Shown: positions 34,840 through 44,100 of the stretch, piece by piece
Layout: every line of letters starts with the position of its first letter
Numbering within the stretch: the first letter of the stretch is position 1
Assembly: GCF_014696615.1 (NCBI RefSeq)
Contig: NZ_JACJQJ010000007.1
Location: 1 to 64,000 of the forward strand
DNA from: Nostoc linckia FACHB-104
GTDB taxonomy: Bacteria > Cyanobacteriota > Cyanobacteriia > Cyanobacteriales > Nostocaceae
Direction: 5' to 3'
Length of the DNA stretch: 64,000 bases
Notes under the pieces: generated by a model
Seen by the model: the letters and a program-made list of their open reading frames with translations, nothing else
Told to the model about the DNA's origin: nothing
The model's database searches: none
Program-made: the position numbers and the translations under genes

Positions 34840-36725
34840 GCTAATTTTGCCAGGGGAACTTCTTCCACTTCCGGTAATTTTTCCAGCGCTAGAGGAGTAG
34901 ATTGACTTGCACCAGATAAGCGTTTTAAAAGATTTGGTCTGGGGTCATGTAAAAGGTAGATAATGCGATCGCCTATTTCCCATTCTTGGTTAACTGGCAT
35001 TACCTGTAAACGTTGCTCTCGTTCTACCAACAACGGTATCAATACTCCAGTCCGAATCTTTTCTTGGATGTGATCTTGTTGACTAGCAAATTCCAATTCA
35101 TTGAGTGTAGTTGTTCCCAACTTCACTCGCCCATCATTTAAATATTCATTCCAAGTTTTGATTGCCAAGTCCGAAACAAAAGCTTGATGCACTTTACTAC
35201 TTGCAGAAGTACTAGCTTGCGGATCGCGGGGAAATACGGCTAACACACGCGGTGGATTAAACTCTTCAGCAGCCCGTTGCGCCAATACAAAATTTACCTC
35301 ACCATTACTCGTCATCGCCAAAAAAGTGCCCATAGAGGCTAATCCTGCCTCTTCTAAAACCGCAGTATCTAGGGCACTGCTAGCAATCAATCGCAAATTT
35401 TGAGCTTCCGCTTGGGCAAAACAATCGGGGTCTGTATCAATCATCACTACCTTTTCACCCCGTTCTTGGAAGAAGCGGGCAATTAATAGACTCAAAGGAT
35501 TACAACCCACAATTACAGCCCCAGTGGCTTCTTTTGAGGTGATTTGCAGCCATTTAGCAATCTGTCCGGCTGTCAGTCCTTGGCAAACAACCGTCATGAT
35601 AATTGTCAAGAAAACCAGGGCTTTAATAGCATCACCACCGTTGATCCCCTTCTGCGTCAAAGAAATTGCAAATAAAGATGCAACCGAAGCCGCTACAATT
35701 CCTCTCGGTGCTACCCAGCTTAAAAACAATTTCTGCCGCCAATTGAGGTCACTATTCCAGGTACACAAGAGAATATTAATTGGTCTGACAACAAACATCA
35801 GTACCAAAACCGTGAATAAACTACCCCAACCCAAAGCAAACACACTGGCAATAGACAAGTCAGCCGCTAGTAAAATAAACAGCACAGAAACGCTGAGAAT
35901 TGTCAGTTGACCTTTAAAATGCCGCAAAAACCTTTCTTCTGGTACTGATGAGTTAGCAAATACTGCACCCGCCACCACCGTAGTCATGACTCCCGACTCA
36001 CTGCGGATTGTTTGCGCTAAGGTAAATAGCCCCCAAAGTATTGCCAGCACCACCAAATTTTTTAGTTCAAAGGAAAGAAAATTGGCGCGTTTGAAAATCA
36101 AGCTCATCAAATAACCACCAGCCGCCCCAATTGCTCCCCCAATACTCAGACGCATCAGCAACCCGGTAATTGCATGAATGGGGTCTACATCACCATTTAA
36201 AATCGTATCCAGCACCACGAAAGCCAAAATAGCCCCCACCGGATCAATTAATACCCCTTCGCCTTCTAGAAGCGTTGCTATTTGGCGATCAACATTAATT
36301 TGTTTCAACAGGGGATTAATCACTGTTGGGCCTGTCACCACGATAATCGAAGCGTAGAGAAAGGCAATACTCCAAGGAAACTCACCCAACCAGTGAGCCG
36401 CCATACTCCCACCCAGCAGCGTGACTAGCGTTCCCAAGGTGACAAGCAATTGGAGGCTAACTGAAACTCTCCCCAACTCGCGCAAATCTAGGTTGAGTCC
36501 CCCTTCAAACAGAATTATTGCCGTTGCTAGGGCAACAATCACTTCCAACCCAGTGCCTAGCAAATGGGGATGCAACAGCCCAATACCATCAGACCCCAGA
36601 AAAATGCCCAACAACAGCAACAAAACAATGCTAGGCACCCGAAGATAGGCAGCCAGCACTTGGGCGCTAATACCTGCAAAAACCGCAGTCACCATCTGTA
36701 AGGTGATGTCAAAAGATGCTTCCAT
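34806..36725 (-). CDS. CPA1-type Na+(K+)/H+ antiporter with TrkA/RCK-N domain
   Basis: A 639-residue protein. Residues 1-395 contain about 12 membrane helices with a transporter core including GPTVINPLLKQI and EGEGVLIDPVGAIL (Asp likely in ion exchange). Residues about 400-520 form an RCK/TrkA-N nucleotide-binding domain (GAVIVGCNPLSLLIARFF), and the end resembles a TrkA-C domain. It exchanges monovalent cations for protons, probably gated by nucleotide. The 3' end overlaps the convergent cytochrome b6-like gene, so the two messages are antisense to each other. Confidence 0.9.
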   Translation of the reverse strand: MEASFDITLQMVTAVFAGISAQVLAAYLRVPSIVLLLLLGIFLGSDGIGLLHPHLLGTGLEVIVALATAIILFEGGLNLDLRELGRVSVSLQLLVTLGTLVTLLGGSMAAHWLGEFPWSIAFLYASIIVVTGPTVINPLLKQINVDRQIATLLEGEGVLIDPVGAILAFVVLDTILNGDVDPIHAITGLLMRLSIGGAIGAAGGYLMSLIFKRANFLSFELKNLVVLAILWGLFTLAQTIRSESGVMTTVVAGAVFANSSVPEERFLRHFKGQLTILSVSVLFILLAADLSIASVFALGWGSLFTVLVLMFVVRPINILLCTWNSDLNWRQKLFLSWVAPRGIVAASVASLFAISLTQKGINGGDAIKALVFLTIIMTVVCQGLTAGQIAKWLQITSKEATGAVIVGCNPLSLLIARFFQERGEKVVMIDTDPDCFAQAEAQNLRLIASSALDTAVLEEAGLASMGTFLAMTSNGEVNFVLAQRAAEEFNPPRVLAVFPRDPQASTSASSKVHQAFVSDLAIKTWNEYLNDGRVKLGTTTLNELEFASQQDHIQEKIRTGVLIPLLVEREQRLQVMPVNQEWEIGDRIIYLLHDPRPNLLKRLSGASQSTPLALEKLPEVEEVPLAKLAQLSTSEASGA

Positions 36726-36889
36726 GTTGTAGATTTTGAGAGATATATATCAAAATCTTTTGTAAAGAAGAGTAAATATTACCTCTAAAGGGTACAACAT
36801 CGCACCATTTTCCCCTTGAGAAATTCCATTTTTTTTTCATACTTAGTTTCTTATATTACTCCATTTCTGATTGGTTGCCAAAAGGGACA

Positions 36890-37027
36890 TTGGGAATGGG
36901 GCATAGGGCATAGGGCATGGGGCATAGGGCATTGGTAATTGGTAATTGGTAATGATATTTTTCCCCTGCCTCCTCTGCTCCCCAGTCCCCAATCCCCAGT
37001 CCCCAATCCCCGATCCCCAATCCCCAA
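36890..37027. repeat. Short tandem repeat block
   Basis: GGGCATA/GGGCATG units, then TTGGTAA copies, then CCCCAGT/CCCCAAT heptamers, upstream of tRNA-Glu and downstream of no gene; the rest of the 36726-37129 gap is AT-rich with no gene seen. Confidence 0.85.
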
Positions 37028-37129
37028 CTTAACTAAAACAAATTTTTTTCGCCAAAACTGTTGACAGTATCTAAAAAATTGGTTAATTTATAAAAGGCTT
37101 GAGTCCGAAGCGCCCACAGCGCCTAATGC

Positions 37130-37202
37130 GCCCCCATCGTCTAGAGGCCTAGGACACCTCCCTTTCACGGAGGTAACGGGGATTCGAATTCCCCTGGGGG
37201 TA
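37130..37202 (+). tRNA. trnE: tRNA-Glu (UUC)
   Basis: A 73 nt cloverleaf: acceptor GCCCCCA/TGGGGGT, anticodon stem CCTCC/GGAGG with loop CTTTCAC (anticodon TTC), T loop TTCGAAT. No CCA is encoded. Besides translation, Glu-tRNA feeds chlorophyll, heme and bilin synthesis through glutamyl-tRNA reductase. Confidence 0.96.
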
Positions 37203-37248
37203 TTAAAAAGTAAAATCAACCATAGAAGTTGATTGATGTTTATCCGCT

Positions 37249-37302
37249 AAAATGGAAAACCTATCTTGAGATGATGTGAATCAAGATAGGTTTTCCATTT
37301 TT
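37249..37302. terminator. Perfect 21 bp-stem hairpin after tRNA-Glu
   Basis: Positions 37249-37269 pair perfectly with 37281-37301 around an 11 nt loop, ending in TTTTT. The length exceeds a normal terminator; it may serve as the tRNA terminator or be a repeat element. Confidence 0.6.
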
Positions 37303-37310
37303 ACGCCTGA

Positions 37311-37416
37311 TGTGAATTAGAAAAGCCTCTTATCCTATAAGGTTTTCAAGATTCCTTCAAAATGATTGTTTGGGAACTACCTACGAAATTTCAAGGGTTT
37401 TAAGGACTAATTCACA
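37311..37416. repeat. 106 bp element with TGTGAATTAG inverted ends
   Basis: TGTGAATTAG (37311-37320) and its exact complement CTAATTCACA (37407-37416) bound a non-coding stretch next to tRNA-Glu. The hairpin loop just upstream also contains GATGTGAAT. A MITE or integration scar is possible. Confidence 0.5.
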
Positions 37417-37437
37417 TTAAACGTACTTTTAGTATAT

Positions 37438-38028
37438 TTAATTGCTTAATTGTTGTACGCGTTGGTAAACAGCTAAAAGATTTAATTGCAAATCCTTGCT
37501 GAGGCGATTCTCAATGATTGTCACTGGCATTGTGAGTTTGGGCCAAACTTGAATTGTGTAACAAAGATTGGTACCCATCACATCACCACAGGGATAAGGC
37601 TCTAAGCGCCAGCTACCAGAAAAGCCTTTAAAATCTCCTTCGATCATGCGGAAGTTGATTTCTTTGGGGAAATATTCTTCCAAGTCCAGAACGACACGCG
37701 CACAAAAATTGAAGTTGAGTAAGCGCTGCGAACCTACTTGTTCTAAGCGAATACCACCGTCAGGGTGCTCCAATCGTTGGCTTTTAGCCAAGTTGGGAAT
37801 GAAGTCAACTAAGGCTTCATAATCCGTTAGCACTTTCCAGATTTTTTCGATTGGTTGGGGTATCTGGATTTTGGCGGTGATTTGTCGTTGTCGTTCTGCG
37901 ATTTTTTCAATTTGGATATCTACAGATGGTTCGACACCTGTACCCACAGCCAAATTTGGTTCTTGGTTGGTTTCGTCACTAGCGGCGTTGAAGTTAACGC
38001 CGACTGTCGTGTTAGGTTGTTCAGTCAC
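37438..38028 (-). CDS. SRPBCC-family (cyclase/dehydrase-like) protein
   Basis: A 196-residue protein. The first ~45 residues are disordered and acidic. Residues about 48-190 form a START/Coq10-like domain (IPQPIEKIWKVLTDYEALVDFIPNL), a helix-grip fold that binds hydrophobic ligands such as quinones or lipids. The start is GTG at 38028, lying inside the last codons of the sensor kinase gene (8 bp overlap), so the two are translationally coupled and probably cooperate. Ligand unknown. Confidence 0.82.
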   Translation of the reverse strand: MTEQPNTTVGVNFNAASDETNQEPNLAVGTGVEPSVDIQIEKIAERQRQITAKIQIPQPIEKIWKVLTDYEALVDFIPNLAKSQRLEHPDGGIRLEQVGSQRLLNFNFCARVVLDLEEYFPKEINFRMIEGDFKGFSGSWRLEPYPCGDVMGTNLCYTIQVWPKLTMPVTIIENRLSKDLQLNLLAVYQRVQQLSN

Positions 38029-40090
38029 TTTCCGAATATGTTTTGCTTTCGTCAGAAAACTGGGGCAACGTAAAGGTAAAGCAAATTTTACTCAGATCGG
38101 AATCTGCAATTTGCGTACTCTCAACACTAATTGTCCCATTTAAATGCTGCACTAGGGACTTGGCGAGAGCCAAACCCAAACCAGTCCCAGGAGTCCAGCG
38201 TCCTTTACCGCGACGGAATTTGTCGAAGATATAAGTCGCTTCTTGTTCAGAGATCCCGCGGCCGATATTAGTCACCTTAATAATAACTTGATCCACCAAT
38301 TGATTAACTTGGTGAGTGGCTTCTAAATCAACAATGGTTTCAGACTCTGAATATTTACAAGCATTAGTTAATAACTCTTGTAAGATGCGGTCAAAACTTT
38401 CAATTTCAGTTTGTAGTTTTAATGACTGCTCTGGTAAGTCTAGGTTAATGCTTAATCCTTTATCTGCCAGCTTTGTGGCAAAAGAGGCTGCTAAATCTTG
38501 GATGCGCCTATTTAAATCAATACTTTCAAATTGCGGTGTTGCTTGTTGCGACTCTAGCTTTTGCAGTGTCAGTAAGTCATTAATGAGATTAATTTCTTTA
38601 GTACATTCCTGCTCTAAAATATCGAAATATCGATTTTGACGATCTGGTGCTATTCCTGGTAGACGTAAATTGCGAATTGACATCAGCATATTTGTCAGAG
38701 GATAGCGTAAGCGATCGCTCATATTGCTCAAAAATTCATCTTTGAGTTCATTGAGTTCTCGCAACTGCTCTACATATTGCCTAGTTCTTTCGTGCAATTT
38801 GGCTTGTAGTTCTAAACTACTTTGGAGTTTGGCTGTACGCTCATCTACCAAATTTTGCACTTGGCGCAATGTCTGTGACTGAATAATGGCGTTGCTCACT
38901 TGAGCGCATACCATTTCTACCAGATTTAACTCCGATGATTGCCAATTGCGAGCTACAGTTTGTTGTAGTGCTAAAAAGCCTAAGATTTTGCCTTGGCTTT
39001 CCAATGGCATTAACAACACTGCCGGAAACTTATCTATAGCGAACAATGGCGCGACTGCCAAAATATCTGTTTGTTCTGTATAGTCATCAATAACGACTGG
39101 TTTGCCTAAGTCTGTGAATATCCGCTGGCATAAACCACACTCTGAAACAGCAAAAGATTGGTCTTGTAAGGTATCTAATGTAGTAGACCCATTTTGGCTA
39201 TCCCGAGTCCATTGTCTGGCTACAGTAGCTTTGGCGTTGGGAATTTGTTTTTTCGACCGAGTTCTAAATAAAGGATCTGTATATTTTAATGTAATAAACA
39301 AACCCCTATCTGCTTGGAGAGATTCAGCAGTAGAAGCGATCGCCAACTGAAGCATTTGATTTAACTCCAAGTTGCTGCGGCTAAGTATAGTTAATTGTTT
39401 GATTAAGCTTTGGTGTTGCTGGCTCTGTTGCAGATGCTGCTGTTGAGCTGCTATCAATTGTGCTTGGGCTATTTGTGAAAAAGCGATCGCGCAAGAAGAC
39501 TCTATACTTTTGAGTAATTGCTGTTCTGACTTAGTCCAATCATGAGATTGGAACTTAATCAGACTAATTACCCCATTATTTTTCCCTTGAAAGCGCGTAG
39601 GAATTGCCAAAACAGCTTTAATTGGTACTGGCAAAGATTGGCAACCAAGTTCGAGACTTTGCTGAATTGTCGAAATATCCTCAATATTTAATGGTTCAGC
39701 CGCACATTGAACTACATTGAGTTCCATGAGCAATTGTTCCATCGAAAATACTTCGTTTGATTGCGGCAAACCTAAATAATCCTCATGGCACCAATTACCG
39801 CTAGTTACTTCACTGGATGCCTCGCTCATCACTGTCATCAAGCAACAATCTACCTGAAAAGCCACTCCTAGCAACTTGGCTAATTCTTGCAGCATTAAAA
39901 CTGTCGCTGGTTTGGTAGCGACAATTTGATTAATTTGTTGTGACAACTGGTAGGTTGTTTCTTGCGGATGCTGCATCAGCTTGACTGGGTATGATTGTAG
40001 TCGATCTACGTCATCTGGGCACTGTGGCGGCGATGATAAACGCTTTTTCATTCCTGGCACGCTCTTGGATAACGACCCCATTTTTTGCAC
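38021..40090 (-). CDS. GAF-domain sensor kinase without the phospho-accepting histidine
   Basis: A 689-residue soluble protein: GAF domain (about 45-205), coiled linker, second GAF (about 230-405), helical dimerisation region (about 410-500) and HATPase domain (about 540-675). The H box reads FLSNMSDRLRYPL: Asp459 occupies the His position, confirmed in the DNA, where an AGCGATCGCT palindrome overlaps the site. The N box (LLTNACKY) and G2 (GTGLGLALAKSL) are good; G1 has Asn (TNIGRGIS) for Asp. It can probably bind ATP but not autophosphorylate in the usual way. It overlaps the downstream SRPBCC gene. Confidence 0.88.
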   Translation of the reverse strand: MQKMGSLSKSVPGMKKRLSSPPQCPDDVDRLQSYPVKLMQHPQETTYQLSQQINQIVATKPATVLMLQELAKLLGVAFQVDCCLMTVMSEASSEVTSGNWCHEDYLGLPQSNEVFSMEQLLMELNVVQCAAEPLNIEDISTIQQSLELGCQSLPVPIKAVLAIPTRFQGKNNGVISLIKFQSHDWTKSEQQLLKSIESSCAIAFSQIAQAQLIAAQQQHLQQSQQHQSLIKQLTILSRSNLELNQMLQLAIASTAESLQADRGLFITLKYTDPLFRTRSKKQIPNAKATVARQWTRDSQNGSTTLDTLQDQSFAVSECGLCQRIFTDLGKPVVIDDYTEQTDILAVAPLFAIDKFPAVLLMPLESQGKILGFLALQQTVARNWQSSELNLVEMVCAQVSNAIIQSQTLRQVQNLVDERTAKLQSSLELQAKLHERTRQYVEQLRELNELKDEFLSNMSDRLRYPLTNMLMSIRNLRLPGIAPDRQNRYFDILEQECTKEINLINDLLTLQKLESQQATPQFESIDLNRRIQDLAASFATKLADKGLSINLDLPEQSLKLQTEIESFDRILQELLTNACKYSESETIVDLEATHQVNQLVDQVIIKVTNIGRGISEQEATYIFDKFRRGKGRWTPGTGLGLALAKSLVQHLNGTISVESTQIADSDLSKICFTFTLPQFSDESKTYSESD

Positions 40091-40985
40091 CCAACCTCTT
40101 GGCTTAATTCTTCACCCTTAGTTTTTTAGTGCACCCTGACGAATTGCAAATCTTTTGTAAAGACTTTCTCTCACCTGTTATAGCCCTTTTCTATTTCAGA
40201 TGACCAAGTTTTTGGTATATTAAACGAATTTTTACACAAGTAATGAGAATACCTAGGATATACTAAAATCCCTTTGTTAGAGAAGCTCTAACGACTTGGG
40301 GTTAAGTTAATTTACTAACTTTGAGATAGGATATCCTGTCTGTAACTATACATAAACCGTAATTTCTCTGGAATTGAGGCAAAAAGTCAACTTTGCACTC
40401 AGTGGTATTACTGAGTACAATTGGGGGAAAAAATTATATTTTTTTCTCAAACTCATGACTCAGCAAGCTAACCAATTGATTCGGTATAGCTCTAAGTATA
40501 ATTACGATTTAGGAAAAGCCTGAGCAATAATTTTGATAGCTTCTGCATAACAGCAGTGTGCTGTATCTACGTATTGTTGCTTAACTCCTATGGTCGATAA
40601 TCCTATATTTAATAGGCTGATGATTTGTATCTGTCAAGTGATGTGAAACCCCCTGTGACTCAAGTGTTGTTTATATTGAGTTGCACTCAGAGGGCACATA
40701 TCTGAAATTCGATGAAACTATTGTATCGTCAGCCTTTTGGATTGGCAGCTTCTCAATTTTTCGCTGCTAATACTGGCTCTGTCCGCTTGCCAAATAAATA
40801 TCAGTGAAAGAGAGAAAGCTGTATCAATATAGATGAATTTTTCTATGAAAATTGATAACTATATAATTAATTGAAAATAATTATTTATAGAATGATATTC
40901 TATGTATCATTTTAGATTCAGCTTCATAATGAATGCAGCCTAGTTACCCGGATGAGTAACTAGGCTGCATTCCGGTAATAAAAAG
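40091..40985. other. Long intergenic region, possible 31-codon ORF
   Basis: An 895 bp gap. An ATG at 40712 opens a 31-codon frame (MKLLYRQPFGLAASQFF...) ending at 40807, without a good ribosome site; I do not call it a gene. A perfect 17 bp stem lies at 40931-40972. Nothing else is recognisable. Confidence 0.35.
40931..40972. terminator. Strong hairpin downstream of the RHH gene
   Basis: GAATGCAGCCTAGTTAC (40931-40947) pairs perfectly with 40956-40972 around an 8 nt loop. There is no T run on the minus strand, so it may act as an mRNA stabiliser rather than a classical terminator. Confidence 0.55.
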
Positions 40986-41321
40986 CTATCCGGCCAAACT
41001 CTCGATACTCAGAGGTACCATATCGCCATTTCTGGTAAATCCTAAAAGCATCGGTTGTTGTGGCTGAATGATTTGACCTGTTAGTACACAACGTTCTTCT
41101 TGTTGAGCTGTGGCTGCTATGCTCGCTCGAATATCAGTCTTTGAAAATCGCGGTTTCCACTCACCTGATTTTTGCTGCACATAATTCCAGAGGATATCGC
41201 GAATAAGAGCTTGATATCCTTGATTGCCAGCGATATCTTTCAGTTTATCTTTCAGTTCCCGTTCTAAACGGATGCTGGTAACTTCCATATCAGTGGTTGG
41301 GGTGCGAGCGATTGTATGCAT
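40986..41321 (-). CDS. Ribbon-helix-helix DNA-binding protein with CVLTGQ tail domain
   Basis: A 111-residue protein. Residues about 13-52 form a CopG/Arc-like ribbon-helix-helix (VTSIRLERELKDKLKDIAGN, then ALIRDILWNYV). The C-terminal half (RCVLTGQIIQPQQPMLLGFT) has one Cys and looks like a small conserved cyanobacterial add-on of unknown role. It probably acts as a transcriptional repressor. GAAGGAG lies 8 bp before the ATG. Its targets may include the divergent HNH-like operon, but no operator was identified. Confidence 0.78.
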   Translation of the reverse strand: MHTIARTPTTDMEVTSIRLERELKDKLKDIAGNQGYQALIRDILWNYVQQKSGEWKPRFSKTDIRASIAATAQQEERCVLTGQIIQPQQPMLLGFTRNGDMVPLSIESLAG

Positions 41322-41666
41322 GACTTTTTCTCCTTCAAGGTATAGACAGGATAGTAATACAAGTGTAGTATGTTTAAAGGAATGTTCAATAGGTGAAATT
41401 TTTCTGTGAAATCCATTTTCCCCATCTCTACTTCTTTAGGTGCTACCAACTGCCGAGCCAGTCTGGAATCAGCATCTTTGGGAGTGGAGTATCTTTTTAT
41501 GGGTAATGGTGGCCAACATCAGCAAATCACAGAGAGTATTTATGATTTTAGAAATATCAGCATTGATGTGCTGAGTGCAAAACCACAACTAGGCGTAAGA
41601 AGCGGGAGGTACAGGTAGAGCAATACTGTACCAATAAAGACCAGAAGATTTAGAGGTCAATTTCCC

Positions 41667-41703
41667 ACCCCCGCTTCAGCTCAAGAAGAAGCGGGGGTTT
41701 TTT
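41667..41703 (+). terminator. Hairpin with T run upstream of the HNH-like gene
   Basis: ACCCCCGCTTC pairs with GAAGCGGGGGT and runs into TTTTTT. It lies only 17 bp before the GTG start of the next gene, so it ends an upstream message or works as a leader attenuator. No gene is seen just before it in 41322-41660. Confidence 0.7.
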
Positions 41704-41719
41704 AATAAGGAGTCAAGCT

Positions 41720-42124
41720 GTGACAAGCGTGATGCTAGTGTTAGAGCCATCAAGAGTGGTCTTTTCTCCAAATTACCTGCCACGATTTGGGATGAAGAGT
41801 GTTAATTTACAAAACCGCCCATCAGGAGCATTGTTGCGGCGAGGCTATCATAGTTGCCAAGATGACGGTAGGAACAAACCTTTCACACTAAAACGCGTAA
41901 TTTGGCGATCGCACGGCGGCCATTACATATGGAATAACCTAGTCATAGCTTGTAAAAAAACTCACCCTGATCAAGGGAATTGCACCCCGAGGATGCATCT
42001 GCGTAATCAACCGAAGCCACCAGTCTATCAGGCGATTTCTATTGCCGAAGAGTTCTGGATAAATATGCAAGCCAACCTGGAACAGCAGGAGAGCAGAAGG
42101 AATGTTGAAATTAACTTACACTGA
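41720..42124 (+). CDS. Degenerate HNH-endonuclease-like protein
   Basis: A 134-residue protein. Its layout follows cyanobacterial HNH endonucleases: LVLEPSR near the start, a YHSCQDD segment where a CxxC zinc knuckle is expected, then FTLKRVIWRSHGGHYIWNNL and a Pro-rich end. The DH of the usual LDHV(I)PRS motif reads KR, and only single Cys remain, so zinc binding and catalysis are probably lost. The start is GTG with AAGGAG 7 bp upstream. It overlaps the following gene by 23 bp. Confidence 0.65.
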   Translation: MTSVMLVLEPSRVVFSPNYLPRFGMKSVNLQNRPSGALLRRGYHSCQDDGRNKPFTLKRVIWRSHGGHYIWNNLVIACKKTHPDQGNCTPRMHLRNQPKPPVYQAISIAEEFWINMQANLEQQESRRNVEINLH

Positions 42125-42491
42125 AAGGAGTTTTCACTTAGAGTGCCTCAGCTTATCGCTTGAGGAGTGGGTCGCACAGCGAGTAGTATTGGCAATGCGA
42201 GTCGGTCAATCTCTCCATGTTGAACCCAGCACTGCTTCCTTTTTGCTACCTGCGGATTTACCAGGTTTAGAGATTTTGGAGGCGGGGGTCAAACGCAATG
42301 ACACAGAAATTATGGCGTTATCTCGCTGTGATGCTGAATATATAGAAGTGACGCTGCGGGGTTCTTGGTTGTCAGATGGGACACAAGAAGCCGTAGGTGT
42401 ATTTGTCACCACCATGAGCGATCGCACTGAATTCTTCCTCCATAAAATTTGGCAAGAAGCCCAAGCTTGTGCGTCGGCTTTGAGTGAGTGA
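42102..42491 (+). CDS. Conserved cyanobacterial hypothetical protein
   Basis: A 129-residue soluble protein (LTYTERSFHLECLSLSLEEW at the start; ASFLLPADLPGLEIL in the middle). I recognise it as a conserved cyanobacterial type without an assigned function. Its start lies inside the HNH-like gene, preceded by AGGAG, so the two are cotranscribed and perhaps functionally linked. No membrane segment or catalytic motif is visible. Confidence 0.7.
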   Translation: MLKLTYTERSFHLECLSLSLEEWVAQRVVLAMRVGQSLHVEPSTASFLLPADLPGLEILEAGVKRNDTEIMALSRCDAEYIEVTLRGSWLSDGTQEAVGVFVTTMSDRTEFFLHKIWQEAQACASALSE

Positions 42492-42494
42492 GTG

Positions 42495-42560
42495 GGGATG
42501 AGGGGACAAGGGGACAAGGGGACAAGGGGAAAGGGTAAAAGGGGAAAGGGGAAAAAATGC
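42495..42560. repeat. Short tandem repeat block (GGGGACAA unit)
   Basis: Four copies of GGGGACAA followed by GGGGAAA/GGGTAAA variants. The same octamer occurs at 52034-52062. Confidence 0.85.
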
Positions 42561-42577
42561 CCAATGCCCCATGCTCA

Positions 42578-43453
42578 TCACTTTTGCATTTCTAATAGTT
42601 CGGGAACTGTAACAAATCGGTAGCCTTGCTTTTTGAGTCCGCTGATGATTTCGGGTAAGGCTTCTACAGTTCTTTTGCGATCGCCTCCACCGTCGTGCAT
42701 CAATACTATAGATCCGGGTTTGGCATCTCTTAAGACGTTTTTGACGAATACCTGAGATTTCGCGCGTGGATCGGTATCGGCGGAAGTTTGCGACCACATG
42801 ACTACTGCTGATTTTTGGCTTTTGGCGTAAGCTGCTAGTCCGTTGTTTAACACGCCTCCGGGGGGACGAAACAGACTAGTTTTTACTCCTGTGGTTTTGT
42901 AGATGAGTTCATTTGTGCGCTCAATTTCGCTTTTGGCTGTGGCTGCATCCATGCGGCGATACCAATGATGCCAAGTATGATTACCAATGGCGTGTCCTTG
43001 GGCTACTACTTGTTTCGCAATTTCGGGATTGGCTTGTAAAGCTTGTCCTACCCAAAAGAATGTGGCTTTGACATTATTTTGCTTGAGAATATCCAGCATT
43101 TGTAATGTAGTTTTGGGCCAAGGGCCATCATCAATGCTCAAGGCAATAACTTTCTCGTTATTGTTAGGTTGAACATGATACACAGTTTGTCCCTGAAATT
43201 TCTCTGGAACGCTAAAAGTGAGGTTTTCTAATTTAGCTGGTGACTGTGATTGAGGTTTATCTTGGCTGGTTGTCTTTTGTTGCGGAACTTGTACAGCGTG
43301 AAGTTGACTTGTTAGCTGCTTGGTGTTGGATTGTGGAGAAATACTTGCTGGGGTAAAACTGCAAGCTGTTACTGAAAAAGCGATTGCTACTCCACTAATT
43401 ATCTTTTGTCGCTGGTATTGATTGTGTGTCACATCAGGGTGCCAAAAACTCAC
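42578..43453 (-). CDS. Polysaccharide deacetylase (NodB/CE4) lipoprotein
   Basis: A 291-residue protein. A lipobox-like VTAC (Cys31) suggests a lipoprotein. After a Gln/Pro-rich linker (about 35-80), the NodB domain (about 100-285) has catalytic Asp108-Asp109 in SIDDG, metal-binding His in GNHTWHHW, RPPGG and a late IVLMHDGGG. CE4 enzymes remove N- or O-acetyl groups from chitin, peptidoglycan or other surface glycans. Substrate unassigned; envelope or sheath remodelling is likely. Confidence 0.9.
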   Translation of the reverse strand: MSFWHPDVTHNQYQRQKIISGVAIAFSVTACSFTPASISPQSNTKQLTSQLHAVQVPQQKTTSQDKPQSQSPAKLENLTFSVPEKFQGQTVYHVQPNNNEKVIALSIDDGPWPKTTLQMLDILKQNNVKATFFWVGQALQANPEIAKQVVAQGHAIGNHTWHHWYRRMDAATAKSEIERTNELIYKTTGVKTSLFRPPGGVLNNGLAAYAKSQKSAVVMWSQTSADTDPRAKSQVFVKNVLRDAKPGSIVLMHDGGGDRKRTVEALPEIISGLKKQGYRFVTVPELLEMQK

Positions 43454-43621
43454 ACCATCATAAGCGGCAAGTTTTACTTTTTAATGAAGTTGATGAGTTA
43501 ATAGTGTGTGGAGAAGCTCATTGGAAACCAGGCAAGCAGATTTGAGGATGATTTTAGCTGCTGTTTAGAATACTGATGAGACAATTAGCACCAGAGTTTT
43601 TACTAGTTTAATAAACAACTT

Positions 43622-44080
43622 CTAATTTTCTAAGATTTGCCTGATTTCCTCTACAGTTTCGGATGTGAGAATATAACGTTGAATTGCTTTGAGTTCTTCA
43701 ATATCAGATATTTGAGAAATTTTTGGCATTAAATTTAATCCTTCATTGCCAAATTTTACTTCTAAAGTTAATTGGATGCTTGATAACCTATCTTCTCGCT
43801 GTCCGCGTTGGAATATTTCTTCATACCAGGGCGAAGAACGTAATACTGTCATGTCCCACCTCATAATTTGTTGGACTAAGGCACTATCTAATACAAAAGT
43901 AGCAAAAAACGCCAAGACTGTTTCCAGTTGATTTAATTGTTCATCTGTTTGTAATAGACGCAATGCTTCTCGAATCGTCGATTCATTTTCACCACCTTTA
44001 AGAATTGGCACAAATGGAAGTAACGAGGGTAAAGGTTGTTCAAAGGCGATGCTAACATCTGGACTGAGTTGAGTAACGTT
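43622..44080 (-). pseudogene. Remnant of an Rpn-family (PD-(D/E)xK) nuclease/transposase
   Basis: The frame is open from 44080 to 43622 and encodes the C-terminal half of an Rpn-type protein (FEQPLPSLLPFVPILKGGEN, then LQTDEQLNQLETVLAFFATF, YEEIFQRGQRE...). An in-frame stop at 44081-44083 and the absence of the N-terminal nuclease half show that it is truncated. An ATG inside could start a 129-residue product, but the catalytic core would be missing. Confidence 0.75.
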
Positions 44081-44100
44081 TTAGGAAATCGCTCATCATT

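Noticed and set aside
40712-40807. 31-codon frame starting MKLLYRQPF
   Set aside because: No ribosome site, no recognised family, and the gap is otherwise non-coding; mentioned only in the gap entry.
41406-41618. 70-codon plus-strand frame upstream of the HNH-like gene
   Set aside because: Residue composition looks random and no ribosome site is visible.
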